37,824 nucleotides of DNA from Mycobacterium arosiense ATCC BAA-1401 = DSM 45069. GTDB taxonomy: Bacteria > Actinomycetota > Actinomycetes > Mycobacteriales > Mycobacteriaceae. Position 1 is the first letter of the stretch, and the number at the start of each line of letters is the position of its first letter. The notes under the pieces were generated by a model. It was not told where the DNA came from. It made no database searches and saw nothing but the letters and a program-made list of their open reading frames with translations. Shown one piece after another: positions 27,206 to 36,140 of this stretch. The position numbers were made by a program, and so were the translations under genes. Location: NCBI RefSeq assembly GCF_002086125.1, contig NZ_MVHG01000047.1, positions 1-37,824 of the forward strand, read 5' to 3'.

Positions 27206-30200
27206 TCACCAGCGGTCGCGCAGGGCGTCGATCGCGCGGTAGATCCGCTGCTCGCTGACCGGGCGGGGCGTGCCGAGTTGCTGGGCCCACAGGCTCACCC
27301 TGAACTCCTCGATCTGCCGGGCGACTTCCCGGACGTCGGCGGCCGCCTTGGCTTCCTGCGGCAGCTCACGCAACAGCTCGGCGTAGGCGTCCTGCACGGC
27401 CTGCACGCGTTGCATGCGCTCCCGATCGGCCTGCACCGCGCGGGGCAGGCCCTCGATGCGGCGGCGGATCGCGAGCAAGTAGCGGGTGAGATCGGCGAGG
27501 TGCGCGGCCCCGGTCGTGGTGACGAAGCCGGCCGGCAACAACCGATCCAGCTGCGCGCGGATGTCGGCGATCGCATCGGCATGCGCGGGCGGCGAATCCG
27601 CGGCCACCAGGAGTTGCACCTCGCGAGCGGCGGCCAGCACCTTCTCGACCCGGCCCACAATGTCGGCGGTGGTGGGCGACAGGGACTTTGCCGCCCGCTG
27701 TTGCAGCGCAACGAACTCCGCGCCCGTCCACACCGGTGCGGGCACGAGCACGGCTACGGCGGCGTCGGCGCAGTCGTCCAGCAGCGCGGGCAGGTCGCCA
27801 TCCGGGTTGGTGCCGAGAACCAGCCGGGTGCGCGAATCAAGTTGACGCACAATGGCTTTGGTCGGCGATGCGACACTGAGGCGCACCAACCGCCGGATGC
27901 CGGGTGGCATCGCCTGTTCCTGCTCGGACGCCGTGGCGAACACCCGCAGATCCACGCCGCCGCCCGCGTCGACGAATGCGGGAAAGCCCCGCACGGTGCG
28001 CCCGCCGACCGTGCGTTCCATGACCCGCGGCAGCGCATCGAGGTCATGGGGCCAGCCGCGCAACCCGGTTCGCTCCAGATCACCCGCGACCGCCTGGGCG
28101 ACGGCTTGCTGGGCCGGCGTCGTGAGCCGTTCTTGCAATGCCCGAAGATCCTTGCCGCGCGCCATTTCGGCGCCGTCACCGGACTCGACCGCGAACGTCA
28201 CCCGCAGATGCGACGGCAACTTGTCCAGGTCGAAGGCTTCGACGGGCACCAACACCCCGGTGCGACGGCGGAACTCGCGCTGCAGCGCCGGCAGCAGCGG
28301 CTCACCGCCCGGGTCGATCGTCGCCAGCACCGCGCGGGCCGTGTCGGGGGCGGGAACGAAGTTGCGACGCAGGTCTTTCGGCAGCGAACGGATGAGCGCG
28401 GTCACCAGCTCCTCGCGCAGCGCCGGCACCTGCCAGGCGAACTCGTCACCGCCCAAGCGCGCCAGCACGTCGATCGGGACGTGCACGGTGACCCCGTCGT
28501 CAGCGGCGCCGGGCTCGAAGCGGTAGGTCAAGGGCAGCGCTACACCGCCCGTCCGCCACGTCTTCGGCCGGTCCGCGTCGTCCGTCTCGCTCGTGCGCAG
28601 CAGGTCGACCCTGGCGAAGGTGAGCAGGTCCGGCGTCTTGTGGCGCTGCTTCTTCCACCAGGCGTCGAAGTGCCGCGCCGAGACGATATCGGCGGGGACG
28701 AGTGCATCGTAGAGCGCGTAGACCTCGTCGTCGCCTACCAACAGGTCGCGTCGCCGGGCGCGCTCCTGAAGCTCTTCGAGCTCCGCGCGCAGCCTCGCGT
28801 TGTCGCGGAAGAAGTGGTGACGGGTCTGCCAGTCGCCTTCGACCAGCGCATGGCGGATGAACAGCTCACGCGCCACCAGCGGCTCGATGCGTGCGTACCC
28901 GACACGGCGGCGCGCGACGAGCGGCAGCCCGTACAGCGTCACCCGCTCGTAGGCCATCACCTCGCCGCGCTTGGCGTCCCAATGCGGTTCGCTGTAGGTG
29001 CGCTGCGTCAGGTCGCCGGCGACCCGCTCCACGACCTCGGGCGAGATACGGGCGGCGGTGCGCCCATATAGCCTGCTGGTCTCGACCAGCTCCGCCACGA
29101 CGACCCAGCGTGGGGGTCGCTTGGTGAGGGCCGAACCGGGCGCCAACACGAATCGCGAGTTACGCGCTCCCAGGTACTCGCGGGTGTCTTCGCGGCGCAT
29201 CCCCACATGCGAGAGCAGCCCGGCGAGCAGCGCCGCGTGCACCCGGGCCGGATCGGCCCGTTCATCGGACGCGGTGTCCTCCACGATTCCCAGGTCCCGG
29301 GCGATGCTGCGCAACTGCCCGACCAGGTCCTGCCACTCCCGGATGCGCAGGTAGTGCAGAAACTCCGAACGACACATCCGCCGAAACGCATTTCTCGATA
29401 ACGACTTTCGCTGCTCACGCAGGTAATGCCACAGGTTGAGATAGGAGATGAAATCGGAGTGCTCGTCGGCGAAGCGGGCATGCTTTTGACGGGCCGCCTC
29501 CTCCCGGTCGCTCGGCCGCTCCCGCGGATCGGGAATGGTCAACGCAGCGGCTAACACCAGCATTTCGCGCACGCATCCCTCGGTCTGTGCCTGCAGGATC
29601 ATCCGGCCCATCCGCGGGTCGACGGGCAACCGGGCGAGGCGGCGGCCGAGGCCGGTGATCGCGCCGCGCTGGTCGAACGCGCCCAGTTCGGCCAGCAGCT
29701 GCACCCCGTCGCGCACGCTGCGGCGGTCCGGCGGATCGAGGAAGGGAAACTTCTCGATGTCGCCGAGCTGCAGCGCCGCCATCTGCAACAGCACGGCGGC
29801 CAGGTTCGTCCGCAGTATCTCGGGGTCGGTGTAGCGCGGCCGGGTCGCGAAGTCCTGCTCGGAGTACAGCCGGATGCACACGCCGGGCGCCACCCGCCCG
29901 CACCGGCCGGCCCGCTGCGCGGCCGACGCTTGCGAGATGGGCTCGATCGGCAGCCGCTGCACCTTCAGACGCCGGCTGTAACGCGAGATGCGGGCGTTGC
30001 CCGGGTCGATCACGTAGCGGATCCCCGGCACGGTCAACGACGTCTCGGCGACGTTGGTCGCCAGCACGACGCGGCGCCCGGTATGGGGCGCGAACACCTT
30101 CTGCTGTTCGGCGGTGGGCAGCCGGGCGTACAACGGAAGTACCTCGGTGTGTTTGAGTACGCCGCCCAAAGCCTCCGCGGTGTCCCGGATTTCGCGTTCC

Positions 30201-31117
30201 CCCGACAGGAAGACGAGGATGTCCCCCGGCGGCTCGGCCTCGAGTTCGGCGACGGCGTCGACGATCGCCTCGACCTCGTCGCGGGTCTCGGTGCGCACGA
30301 TCTCCTGGTCGGGGTCGTCGGGATCGTCGCCGGATGCGGAGGGCACCGCGACCTCGAGCGGCCGGTAGCGCACCTCGACCGGGTACGTCCGTCCCGACAC
30401 TTCGATGATCGGTGCGTTCTCGAAGTGGGCGGCGAAGCGCTGCGGCTCGATGGTCGCCGAGGTGACGATCACCTTCAGGTCGGGCCGGCGCGGCAGCAGC
30501 TCCCGTAGGTAACCGAGCAGGAAATCGATGTTGAGGCTGCGCTCGTGGGCCTCGTCGAGGATCAGGGTGTCGTAGCGCAGCAGGCGGCGGTCGCGCTGAA
30601 CCTCGGCGAGCAGGATTCCGTCGGTCATCAGCTTGATCAGCGTGCGGTCGCTGACTCGGTCGGTGAACCGCACCGTATAGCCGACGATGTCGCCGAGCGG
30701 GCTGCCCAATTCGTCGGCGATGCGCTGCGCGACGGTGCGGGCGGCCAGCCGGCGGGGCTGGGTGTGCCCGAGAGTTCCGCGGACACCGCGGCCGGCCTCG
30801 AGGCAGATCTTGGGCAGCTGGGTGGTCTTCCCGGACCCGGTCTCCCCGGCGATCACCACCACTTGATTCGCGCGGATCGCGTCGGCGATTTCGTGCCGCC
30901 GCTGGCTGACCGGCAGGTCCGGGTAGGCGATCGAGGGCACCGCCGCGTGACGGGCCGCGAGGGCCGCTTGCGCGGCTGCGATCTGGTCGGCCAGCTGGCG
31001 CAGCTTCTCGGGCGGGGCACCGCGCAATTTCTTGAGACGCCGACCGAAGCGGGCCGCGTCGTGCAGGGTCACACCGTCGAGCTGTGTGCGCAATTGCGCT
31101 GCAGACGGTTCGGCCAC
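27206..31117 (-). CDS. hrpA: ATP-dependent RNA helicase HrpA (DEAH box)
   Basis: A 1303-residue DEAH-box helicase. Motif I is GETGSGKTTQLPK (91-103), motif Ia HTQPRRLAARTVA, motif II DEAH (188-191), motif III SAT (220-222), motif V TNVAETSLTVPG (354-365), motif VI QRAGRCGR (401-408). A winged-helix/ratchet region and the OB-fold follow, and the C-terminal third contains the DUF3418 domain typical of bacterial HrpA. HrpA rescues stalled ribosomes by pulling on mRNA. The GTG at 31117 is seven bases after a TACTCT box, which suggests a leaderless transcript. It is one of the longest genes in the window and its antisense strand carries a long chance frame. Divergent from the YihY gene. Confidence 0.96.
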   Translation of the reverse strand: MAEPSAAQLRTQLDGVTLHDAARFGRRLKKLRGAPPEKLRQLADQIAAAQAALAARHAAVPSIAYPDLPVSQRRHEIADAIRANQVVVIAGETGSGKTTQLPKICLEAGRGVRGTLGHTQPRRLAARTVAQRIADELGSPLGDIVGYTVRFTDRVSDRTLIKLMTDGILLAEVQRDRRLLRYDTLILDEAHERSLNIDFLLGYLRELLPRRPDLKVIVTSATIEPQRFAAHFENAPIIEVSGRTYPVEVRYRPLEVAVPSASGDDPDDPDQEIVRTETRDEVEAIVDAVAELEAEPPGDILVFLSGEREIRDTAEALGGVLKHTEVLPLYARLPTAEQQKVFAPHTGRRVVLATNVAETSLTVPGIRYVIDPGNARISRYSRRLKVQRLPIEPISQASAAQRAGRCGRVAPGVCIRLYSEQDFATRPRYTDPEILRTNLAAVLLQMAALQLGDIEKFPFLDPPDRRSVRDGVQLLAELGAFDQRGAITGLGRRLARLPVDPRMGRMILQAQTEGCVREMLVLAAALTIPDPRERPSDREEAARQKHARFADEHSDFISYLNLWHYLREQRKSLSRNAFRRMCRSEFLHYLRIREWQDLVGQLRSIARDLGIVEDTASDERADPARVHAALLAGLLSHVGMRREDTREYLGARNSRFVLAPGSALTKRPPRWVVVAELVETSRLYGRTAARISPEVVERVAGDLTQRTYSEPHWDAKRGEVMAYERVTLYGLPLVARRRVGYARIEPLVARELFIRHALVEGDWQTRHHFFRDNARLRAELEELQERARRRDLLVGDDEVYALYDALVPADIVSARHFDAWWKKQRHKTPDLLTFARVDLLRTSETDDADRPKTWRTGGVALPLTYRFEPGAADDGVTVHVPIDVLARLGGDEFAWQVPALREELVTALIRSLPKDLRRNFVPAPDTARAVLATIDPGGEPLLPALQREFRRRTGVLVPVEAFDLDKLPSHLRVTFAVESGDGAEMARGKDLRALQERLTTPAQQAVAQAVAGDLERTGLRGWPHDLDALPRVMERTVGGRTVRGFPAFVDAGGGVDLRVFATASEQEQAMPPGIRRLVRLSVASPTKAIVRQLDSRTRLVLGTNPDGDLPALLDDCADAAVAVLVPAPVWTGAEFVALQQRAAKSLSPTTADIVGRVEKVLAAAREVQLLVAADSPPAHADAIADIRAQLDRLLPAGFVTTTGAAHLADLTRYLLAIRRRIEGLPRAVQADRERMQRVQAVQDAYAELLRELPQEAKAAADVREVARQIEEFRVSLWAQQLGTPRPVSEQRIYRAIDALRDRW

Positions 31118-31124
31118 CCCGCAC

Positions 31125-31130
31125 AGAGTA
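31125..31130 (-). promoter_or_regulatory. -10 box TACTCT for leaderless hrpA
   Basis: On the minus strand TACTCT (TANNNT) is followed by seven bases and the GTG at 31117. The transcript should begin at the start codon. Confidence 0.5.
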
Positions 31131-31253
31131 GGCACCCGAACGGACGTAACTGGAAGGCAGCCAGGCGACCGGCGGGTTGACGGCAGCCGGATCCGGGTAT
31201 CACCTGGCGAATGCATCGACTTCGATGCCGGCTTGCGGGGGAAGTGATCGGCG

Positions 31254-32276
31254 ATGGTCGGTTGGCTGGACAGGCTGCAGCGACGGAATCGAGTCGTCGG
31301 CGTGATCGTCGGTGTCGTCTACAAGTACAACGACGATCAGGGCGGTTACCTCGCCGCCCTGATCACCTATTACGGGCTGGTGTCGCTGTTTCCGCTGCTG
31401 CTGCTGCTGACCACCGGCCTCGGGGTGGTGCTGGCCGGTAGGCCCAATCTGCAGGCGCAGGTGCTGCACAGCACCTTGAGCCAGTTCCCGGTGCTCGGCG
31501 ACCAGCTGCACCACCCGCAGGGACTCAGCGGCGGAGCGGTGGGCGTGGCCGTCGGGCTGCTCGGCGCGCTCTACGGCGGCCTGGGGGTGGGGCAGGCGCT
31601 GCAGAACGCGATGGACACGGTATGGGCGGTGCCGAAGCACAAACGCCCCAACCCAATTCGGTCCCGGCTCCGCAGCCTGCTGTTGCTGTTGGTGCTGGGC
31701 TCGGCCGCCATCGCGGCCACGGTACTGGCCGCGGCGGGCCACGCCACCGGCGCGCTGGGCGTCTTCAGCAAGATCGGCCTTGCACTGGCCGCGGTGGCGA
31801 TCAACGCAATGATCTGCTTGGTGGCCTTTCGCGTGACGACCGCGCGCGCGCTGACATATCGGCAGGTGTTGCCCGGAGCGGTTGCCGCGGCGTTCATTTG
31901 GCAGATGCTGCAGTGGTTCGGCGCCGGTTACGTCGCGCACACCGTGAAGAGGGCCAGCGCCACAAATAGCGTGTTCGCACTGGTGTTGGGGGCGCTGGCG
32001 TTTCTGTTCCTGGCGTCGGTGGCGCTGGTGATGTGCGCCGAGGTCAACGTCGTCCTCGTCGAGCGGCTCTACCCGCGCGCCTTGCTCGGCGCGTTCACCG
32101 ACAACGCGGATCTGACGATGGCGGATCGGCGGACCTACACCAAGAAGGTTAAAGCCGAGCGGGTGAAAGCCTTCGAGCGGGTGCATGTGCATTTCGACGA
32201 CACCAAGCGGTTGCCCGCGAAAACCGTTGGGCGCCTTGGTGTATTCCATAATTTGCGTCGCCCCCGCACGCCATGA
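31254..32276 (+). CDS. YihY/BrkB-family inner membrane protein
   Basis: A 340-residue membrane protein of the YihY/BrkB (formerly RNase BN-misassigned) family. The N-terminal cytoplasmic part has YKYNDDQGGYLAALITYYG, in which the GxLAAxxxYY motif marks the family, then about six transmembrane segments: LFPLLLLLTTGLGVVLA, VAVGLLGALYGGLGVG, LLLLLVLGSAAIAAT, LALAAVAINAMICLVAF, AAAFIWQMLQWFGAGYVA and FALVLGALAFLFLASVALVM. A basic C-terminal tail (TKKVKAERVKAFERVHVHF) faces the cytosol. GGGGGAAG precedes ATG 31254. Function is unknown; the family has been linked to membrane integrity and serum resistance in some bacteria. Divergent from hrpA. Confidence 0.9.
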   Translation: MVGWLDRLQRRNRVVGVIVGVVYKYNDDQGGYLAALITYYGLVSLFPLLLLLTTGLGVVLAGRPNLQAQVLHSTLSQFPVLGDQLHHPQGLSGGAVGVAVGLLGALYGGLGVGQALQNAMDTVWAVPKHKRPNPIRSRLRSLLLLLVLGSAAIAATVLAAAGHATGALGVFSKIGLALAAVAINAMICLVAFRVTTARALTYRQVLPGAVAAAFIWQMLQWFGAGYVAHTVKRASATNSVFALVLGALAFLFLASVALVMCAEVNVVLVERLYPRALLGAFTDNADLTMADRRTYTKKVKAERVKAFERVHVHFDDTKRLPAKTVGRLGVFHNLRRPRTP

Positions 32277-32324
32277 CACGCCGATTGTTTCCCGATTTGC
32301 GGCGGGGTCGTTGGTTCGGCGCAA

Positions 32325-32330
32325 TAGTCT
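32325..32330 (+). promoter_or_regulatory. -10 box TAGTCT for the crotonase gene
   Basis: TAGTCT fits TANNNT and ends six bases before the ATG at 32337. This favours that ATG over the GTG at 32334 as the start and indicates a leaderless transcript. Confidence 0.45.
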
Positions 32331-32336
32331 GCAGTG

Positions 32337-33110
32337 ATGAGCCTGGTCACCTATGAGCTGCACGACCACGTCGCCACCATCACCCTGAACCGCCCCGAGG
32401 CGCGCAACGCCATCAACGGCGCGCTCCGCCAGGACCTCAACGCGGCCTGGGATCGCTTCCGCGACGATCTCGACGCCTGGGTCGGAATCTTGACGGCCAA
32501 CGGCGATGTCTTCTGCGCCGGCGGCGACCTGAAGGACGGGGAAGGTTCGGTCGGAACCTTCGGTGGCACCTTCTGGGAAAAGCCGACCATCAACTCGTTC
32601 GAATCCGGGATGGAATTGTTCAAGCCGACCATCGCCGCCGTGCACGGTCCGTGCATCGGCTACGGGGTGACCGGTGTGTTGTTCTGCGACTTCGTCATCG
32701 CCAGTACCGAGGCCACCTTCTGCTATCCCGAGGTGGCGATCGGCGTGCCGACCATCGTCGGGGCCATCCGCCTCCCCCAGCGTGTGGGCTGGGCCAACGC
32801 CATGGAGTTGCTGCTGACCGGAAAACCGATGAGCGCCGCGCGGGCCAAGGAGATCGGTCTGGTGTGGAAGCTGGTCGAGCCCGATCGGCTGCAGGCCGAA
32901 GCCCAGGCCTGGGCCCGCACGCTCACCGAGGCCGCGCCGCTGGCCCAGCGGGCGACCAAGGAGGTGGCGTGGCGGACCGCGGACATGGGCTGGATCGAAT
33001 CGGTGCGCTTCGGCGAGACGATGCGCAAGGTGGCCGGTGCGACCGACGACGTCGCCGAGGGGCTGCGGGCCTGGGCCGAGAAGCGCAAGCCGCAGTGGCG
33101 TGGCCGCTGA
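32337..33110 (+). CDS. Crotonase-family protein, enoyl-CoA hydratase-like
   Basis: A 257-residue protein of the crotonase superfamily. The oxyanion-hole elements are present: VFCAGGDLKD (58-67) and the second turn AAVHGPCIGYG (100-110), which binds the CoA thioester carbonyl. The hydratase Glu144 of the rat enzyme (GGGCEL) aligns with the segment IGYGVTGV, where Thr112 replaces Glu. The other catalytic Glu is present as Glu132 in YPEVAIGVP. So classic hydration of enoyl-CoA is doubtful; isomerase, hydrolase or lyase activity is possible. The rest (KEIGLVWKLVEPD and QRATKEVAW) is normal for the family. Leaderless start, see the TAGTCT box. Convergent with the radical SAM gene. Confidence 0.9.
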   Translation: MSLVTYELHDHVATITLNRPEARNAINGALRQDLNAAWDRFRDDLDAWVGILTANGDVFCAGGDLKDGEGSVGTFGGTFWEKPTINSFESGMELFKPTIAAVHGPCIGYGVTGVLFCDFVIASTEATFCYPEVAIGVPTIVGAIRLPQRVGWANAMELLLTGKPMSAARAKEIGLVWKLVEPDRLQAEAQAWARTLTEAAPLAQRATKEVAWRTADMGWIESVRFGETMRKVAGATDDVAEGLRAWAEKRKPQWRGR

Positions 33111-33128
33111 AGCGGGTGCGGGCCGGCG

Positions 33129-34247
33129 TCAGAACGCGTAGCGCAGCCGGCAGGTCGGCAGCGTGACCGCGAGCAGGTCGGTGAGGTCCTGCACCCAGCG
33201 CCCCTTCCAGGGGCTCTTGTAGCGAACGTTCCACTGCCCGCTCTGGCTGCGCTTGAGCTGCTGCAAGTCCGGCCGCCACAGCAGCTCCTCGCCCTTGGGA
33301 TGCCAGCCGAGGTTCACTTCGTGCAGCCCCTGGTTATGTGTCAGGAAGATGACTTCGGCCGCGAGCTGGCGCTTGGTGCGCTCGCTGGTGTTGTCGGCGA
33401 CCTGTTGCAGCAGCTCGGCCCAGTCGTCCAGCCAGCCGTCGTAGACGATGACCGGGCTGAGATTCAGGTGCACCTCGTAGCCCGCCTCGACGAAGTCGTC
33501 AATGGCCGCGATGCGGTCGGCGATCTTCGAGGTGCGGATGTCGACCAGGCGCGATGCTTCGGCAGGCATCAGGCTGAACCGGACGCGCGTGCCGCCCTTG
33601 GGGTCATAGGTCAGCAGGTCGCGGTTGACGAGCTTGGTCGCGAAGCTGGCCTTGGCGTTGGGAATGCGGGCGAACAACGCGATGTGGTCGGCCACGTTGT
33701 CGGACACCATCGCATCGACCGCGCAATCGCTGTTCTCCCCGATGTCGTAGACCCACTCGACGGGATCGCATTGATTCGGCTCGGGCTTGACGCCCTGACG
33801 GGCGGCGTGGCGTTCGAGGTAACCGGTGATCTTCTCGATGTTCGCGAACACGGTGATCGGGTTGGCGTAGCCCTTGCGACGCGGGACGTAGCAGTAGGAG
33901 CACGCCATCGCGCAACCGTTGGCCGTCGAGGGCGCGATCCAATCGCTGGACCGCTCGTTGCGTCGCGCCGACAAACTCTTTTTCTCACCCAGGACGAGCA
34001 CTTCGCGTTTGATACGGATCCAGTCCTCGACGTTGCCCTCGTTGCCATACAGGCCCGGTATCGCCTGGTGGGAGGCAACCTGGATGCGCTCGGCGTCAGG
34101 GAATCGGTCCAGCACCTGACGCGCGCGGGTGAATCGGTCGATGTCGGGCTCGTGGTAGATCCGCTTGATGTCGAGCAGCCGGTCCGCGAGGTCGGTCGGC
34201 GCTCGGCGCGCAGTCGTGTCTGTCGTGAGCGAGGGCTGCATAGTCAT
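33129..34247 (-). CDS. Spore photoproduct lyase-like radical SAM protein
   Basis: A 372-residue radical SAM enzyme of the spore-photoproduct-lyase-like family. The iron-sulfur motif is Cys112-x-x-x-Cys116-x-x-Cys119 in NGCAMACSYCYVPRRKGYA, the exact CxxxCxxC spacing. The N-terminal part has YHEPDIDRFTRARQVLDRFP and a SLSARRNERSSDWIAPS region that resembles the SPL substrate-binding face; the C-terminal LTHNQGLHEVNLGWHPKGEE is a conserved end. Mycobacteria do not form spores, so repair of spore DNA is unlikely; relatives in non-sporulators have unknown roles. ATG 34247 or ATG 34241 is the start, without a strong Shine-Dalgarno sequence. Divergent from the DUF3253 gene, 73 bases apart. Confidence 0.85.
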   Translation of the reverse strand: MTMQPSLTTDTTARRAPTDLADRLLDIKRIYHEPDIDRFTRARQVLDRFPDAERIQVASHQAIPGLYGNEGNVEDWIRIKREVLVLGEKKSLSARRNERSSDWIAPSTANGCAMACSYCYVPRRKGYANPITVFANIEKITGYLERHAARQGVKPEPNQCDPVEWVYDIGENSDCAVDAMVSDNVADHIALFARIPNAKASFATKLVNRDLLTYDPKGGTRVRFSLMPAEASRLVDIRTSKIADRIAAIDDFVEAGYEVHLNLSPVIVYDGWLDDWAELLQQVADNTSERTKRQLAAEVIFLTHNQGLHEVNLGWHPKGEELLWRPDLQQLKRSQSGQWNVRYKSPWKGRWVQDLTDLLAVTLPTCRLRYAF

Positions 34248-34320
34248 CCAACGCCTGCGCTCCCGACGCGGTTCCATCGGGCGCTGGCGAACGGGCGCCG
34301 CCGTGGCCTTCACTGGTGGG

Positions 34321-34659
34321 ATGGGACAGCGATTGCGTGACGAACTGGTTCGCGTGCTCAGCGGTGGCGGCCGCGCGGCCGACCACGCCGAGATCGCCCT
34401 CGGCGACGGGCCGATCGGGCAGCGGCTGGAGGCGTCCATCCGCGCTCTGGCCGAGCATCGCGGGCCGCGCAGCAGCATCTGCCCGTCGGACGCCGCCCGT
34501 GCGGTGGGCGGCGACGACTGGCGCGGGCTGATGGACGACGCCCGCCTGGCCGCCCGGCGCCTCGCCCGATCGGGTGACGTGGAGATCACCCAGCGCGGCT
34601 ACGCCGTCGACCCCGACGGTGACTGGTCTGGACCCGTCCGCATCCGGACTACCGGGTAG
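34321..34659 (+). CDS. DUF3253 domain protein
   Basis: A 112-residue cytoplasmic protein. The segment LEASIRALAEHRGPRSSICP and SDAARAVGGDDWRGLMDDAR with VEITQRGYAVD is the DUF3253 domain, a short winged-helix-like fold of about 75 residues. The first 40 residues are helical (LRDELVRVLSGGG) and unmatched. ATG 34321 follows GGTGGG. DUF3253 proteins occur next to SPL-like or cryptochrome genes in some bacteria, which suggests a functional link with the divergent radical SAM gene, but this is from context only. Confidence 0.8.
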   Translation: MGQRLRDELVRVLSGGGRAADHAEIALGDGPIGQRLEASIRALAEHRGPRSSICPSDAARAVGGDDWRGLMDDARLAARRLARSGDVEITQRGYAVDPDGDWSGPVRIRTTG

Positions 34660-34767
34660 TGGCCATTGATGTTGGGCCGCAACGTCATTCGCCTTTTCAC
34701 CCGCGCCGCACCGACCCAGCGCCAGCCGCCGGGACCGCCGGAACCGACGATATGACAGGATTTCGGC

Positions 34768-35430
34768 ATGAGTGCACGCGGACTTGCTCGCTTGGTTGGT
34801 ATCCCGGTCCTGATGGTGTGGGCGTTGCTGAGTGCACCCATCGGCGGCCCCGCCGCCGCCGCCGATCCGTGCTCGGACGTCTCGGCGGTCTTCGCCCGGG
34901 GCACCCATCAGGAGCCCGGTCTCGGCAACATCGGACAGGCCTTCGTCGACTCCCTCACCTCGCAGCTCGGGGGCAAATCGGTCGATGTCTACGCGGTGAA
35001 CTACCCGGCCAACGACGACTATCACAACAGCGCCAACGCGGGGGCCAACGACGCAAGCACGCACGTCCAGGACGTCATCGCCAGCTGCCCGAATTCACGC
35101 ATCGTGCTCGGCGGTTATTCGCAGGGCTCGACGGTGATCGACCTGGCCACCAATGAGCTGCCCCCCTCCGCCGCAAACCACGTCGCCGCTGTCGCCCTCT
35201 TCGGTGAGCCCACCAGCCAGTTTTCCAGCATGCTGTGGGGCGGTCAGCCGCTACCGACGATCAATCCGGCCTATGGCGCCAAGGTCACCAGCTTGTGCGC
35301 GCCCGATGATCCGATCTGCTCCGGCGGCGGCAACATCATCGCCCATGTCTCCTACATCGACGCCGGCATGACGGCCCAGGCCGCCACGTTCGCGGCCGAC
35401 AAGATCAACCAAAGTTCGCCGCGTACCTGA
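34768..35430 (+). CDS. Exported cutinase-family serine esterase, second copy
   Basis: A 220-residue secreted cutinase-like enzyme. The signal peptide spans about residues 1-32 (ends GPAAAAD). The mature protein starts DPCSDVSAVFARGTHQEPG, and the triad is Ser118 in GYSQG (116-120), Asp180 or 181 in CAPDDPIC and His193 in IIAHVSYI. Four cysteines are placed as in the fold. It is closer to the Culp1-6 type than the copy at 226 in the loop GEPTSQFSSM; overall identity between the two is moderate. AGGA precedes ATG 34768. It ends eight bases before the convergent coiled-coil gene, with a palindrome in between. Confidence 0.94.
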   Translation: MSARGLARLVGIPVLMVWALLSAPIGGPAAAADPCSDVSAVFARGTHQEPGLGNIGQAFVDSLTSQLGGKSVDVYAVNYPANDDYHNSANAGANDASTHVQDVIASCPNSRIVLGGYSQGSTVIDLATNELPPSAANHVAAVALFGEPTSQFSSMLWGGQPLPTINPAYGAKVTSLCAPDDPICSGGGNIIAHVSYIDAGMTAQAATFAADKINQSSPRT

Positions 35431-35440
35431 GAGGCGCCTC
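35431..35440. other. Palindrome between convergent stop codons
   Basis: GAGGCGCCTC is a perfect ten-base palindrome lying between the TGA of the cutinase gene and overlapping the stop of the opposite gene. It could form a short stem on either transcript and help end both, but there is no T tract. Confidence 0.35.
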
Positions 35441-36113
35441 AGTCGGTCGCCCGTTCCTCTTGGCGTTGCCGCTTCTCGGCCGCCGCCAGCTCGGCCACAC
35501 GATCCGCCTCGGCGCGCTTGGCGGCCGCGTCGCCGAGCTTGTCCTCGGCTTGATCGACCTTGGCGGCGGAGGCCTTGGCCGCGGCCTTCTCGGCGGCCTG
35601 GGTCCGGTTTTCCACCTGGCGCTTGGCTGAGTCGACCCCCTGCTTGCGCTGGGCGGCCGCCTCGTCGGCGCGCTGCTTGGCCGCGGCGCTCTGCTGCTGC
35701 GCCGCCTGGGCTGCCTCACGTTTGCGGTGTTCGGCGTTGATCCGCGCCTCTTTGACTTCCTGTTTGGTGGCCTCCTGGGCTTCCTCACGCTCGCGGATCG
35801 CCTCGTCGCGGACCCCCCTCAGCTTCGCGTCAGCCTTTTCCTTCCGGGCCGCAGCCCTGGCGTCCAATTGAGCCGCACGGCCCAGCGCGTCGCTGCGATC
35901 GACCAGGGCGGCCCCCCGTTTCACGATCGTCGGATCACCGAGCGCGTTGCCCACGGTGGTGTCGAGCATGCCCAGCGAGCGCTCATAGAGCAGTCGCGCG
36001 GGAGCTTCCGTCGGGATGCGGTTGACCACCCGATCCTCGATCATCTGCAGCGGGAAACGGGCGAGCTGATAGTGGAACCGCAGCATCGCCAACGGGATTT
36101 CGGAAATTTTCAT
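35439..36113 (-). CDS. Ala/Glu/Arg-rich coiled-coil protein
   Basis: A 224-residue cytoplasmic protein. The first 70 residues (MKISEIPLAMLRFHYQLARF, then IEDRVVNRIPTEAPARLLYE) form a globular helical head with a conserved-looking LDTTVGNALGDPTIVKRG. From about residue 75 to the end the protein is a long charged coiled coil, rich in Ala, Lys, Glu, Arg and Gln, as in KADAKLRGVRDEAIREREEA. GGAGA precedes ATG 36113. It follows the CsbD-domain gene by 27 bases on the same strand and shares its composition, so both belong to one operon. Similar pairs are annotated in mycobacteria under misleading names; I see no translation-factor domain. Confidence 0.75.
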   Translation of the reverse strand: MKISEIPLAMLRFHYQLARFPLQMIEDRVVNRIPTEAPARLLYERSLGMLDTTVGNALGDPTIVKRGAALVDRSDALGRAAQLDARAAARKEKADAKLRGVRDEAIREREEAQEATKQEVKEARINAEHRKREAAQAAQQQSAAAKQRADEAAAQRKQGVDSAKRQVENRTQAAEKAAAKASAAKVDQAEDKLGDAAAKRAEADRVAELAAAEKRQRQEERATD

Positions 36114-36140
36114 CAACTTCTCCTGGGTGGGGCCCCGCCG

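Noticed and set aside
27278..29071. A 597-codon + strand frame inside the hrpA region
   Set aside because: Antisense shadow of hrpA, rich in Arg, Gly and His, without a recognisable motif.
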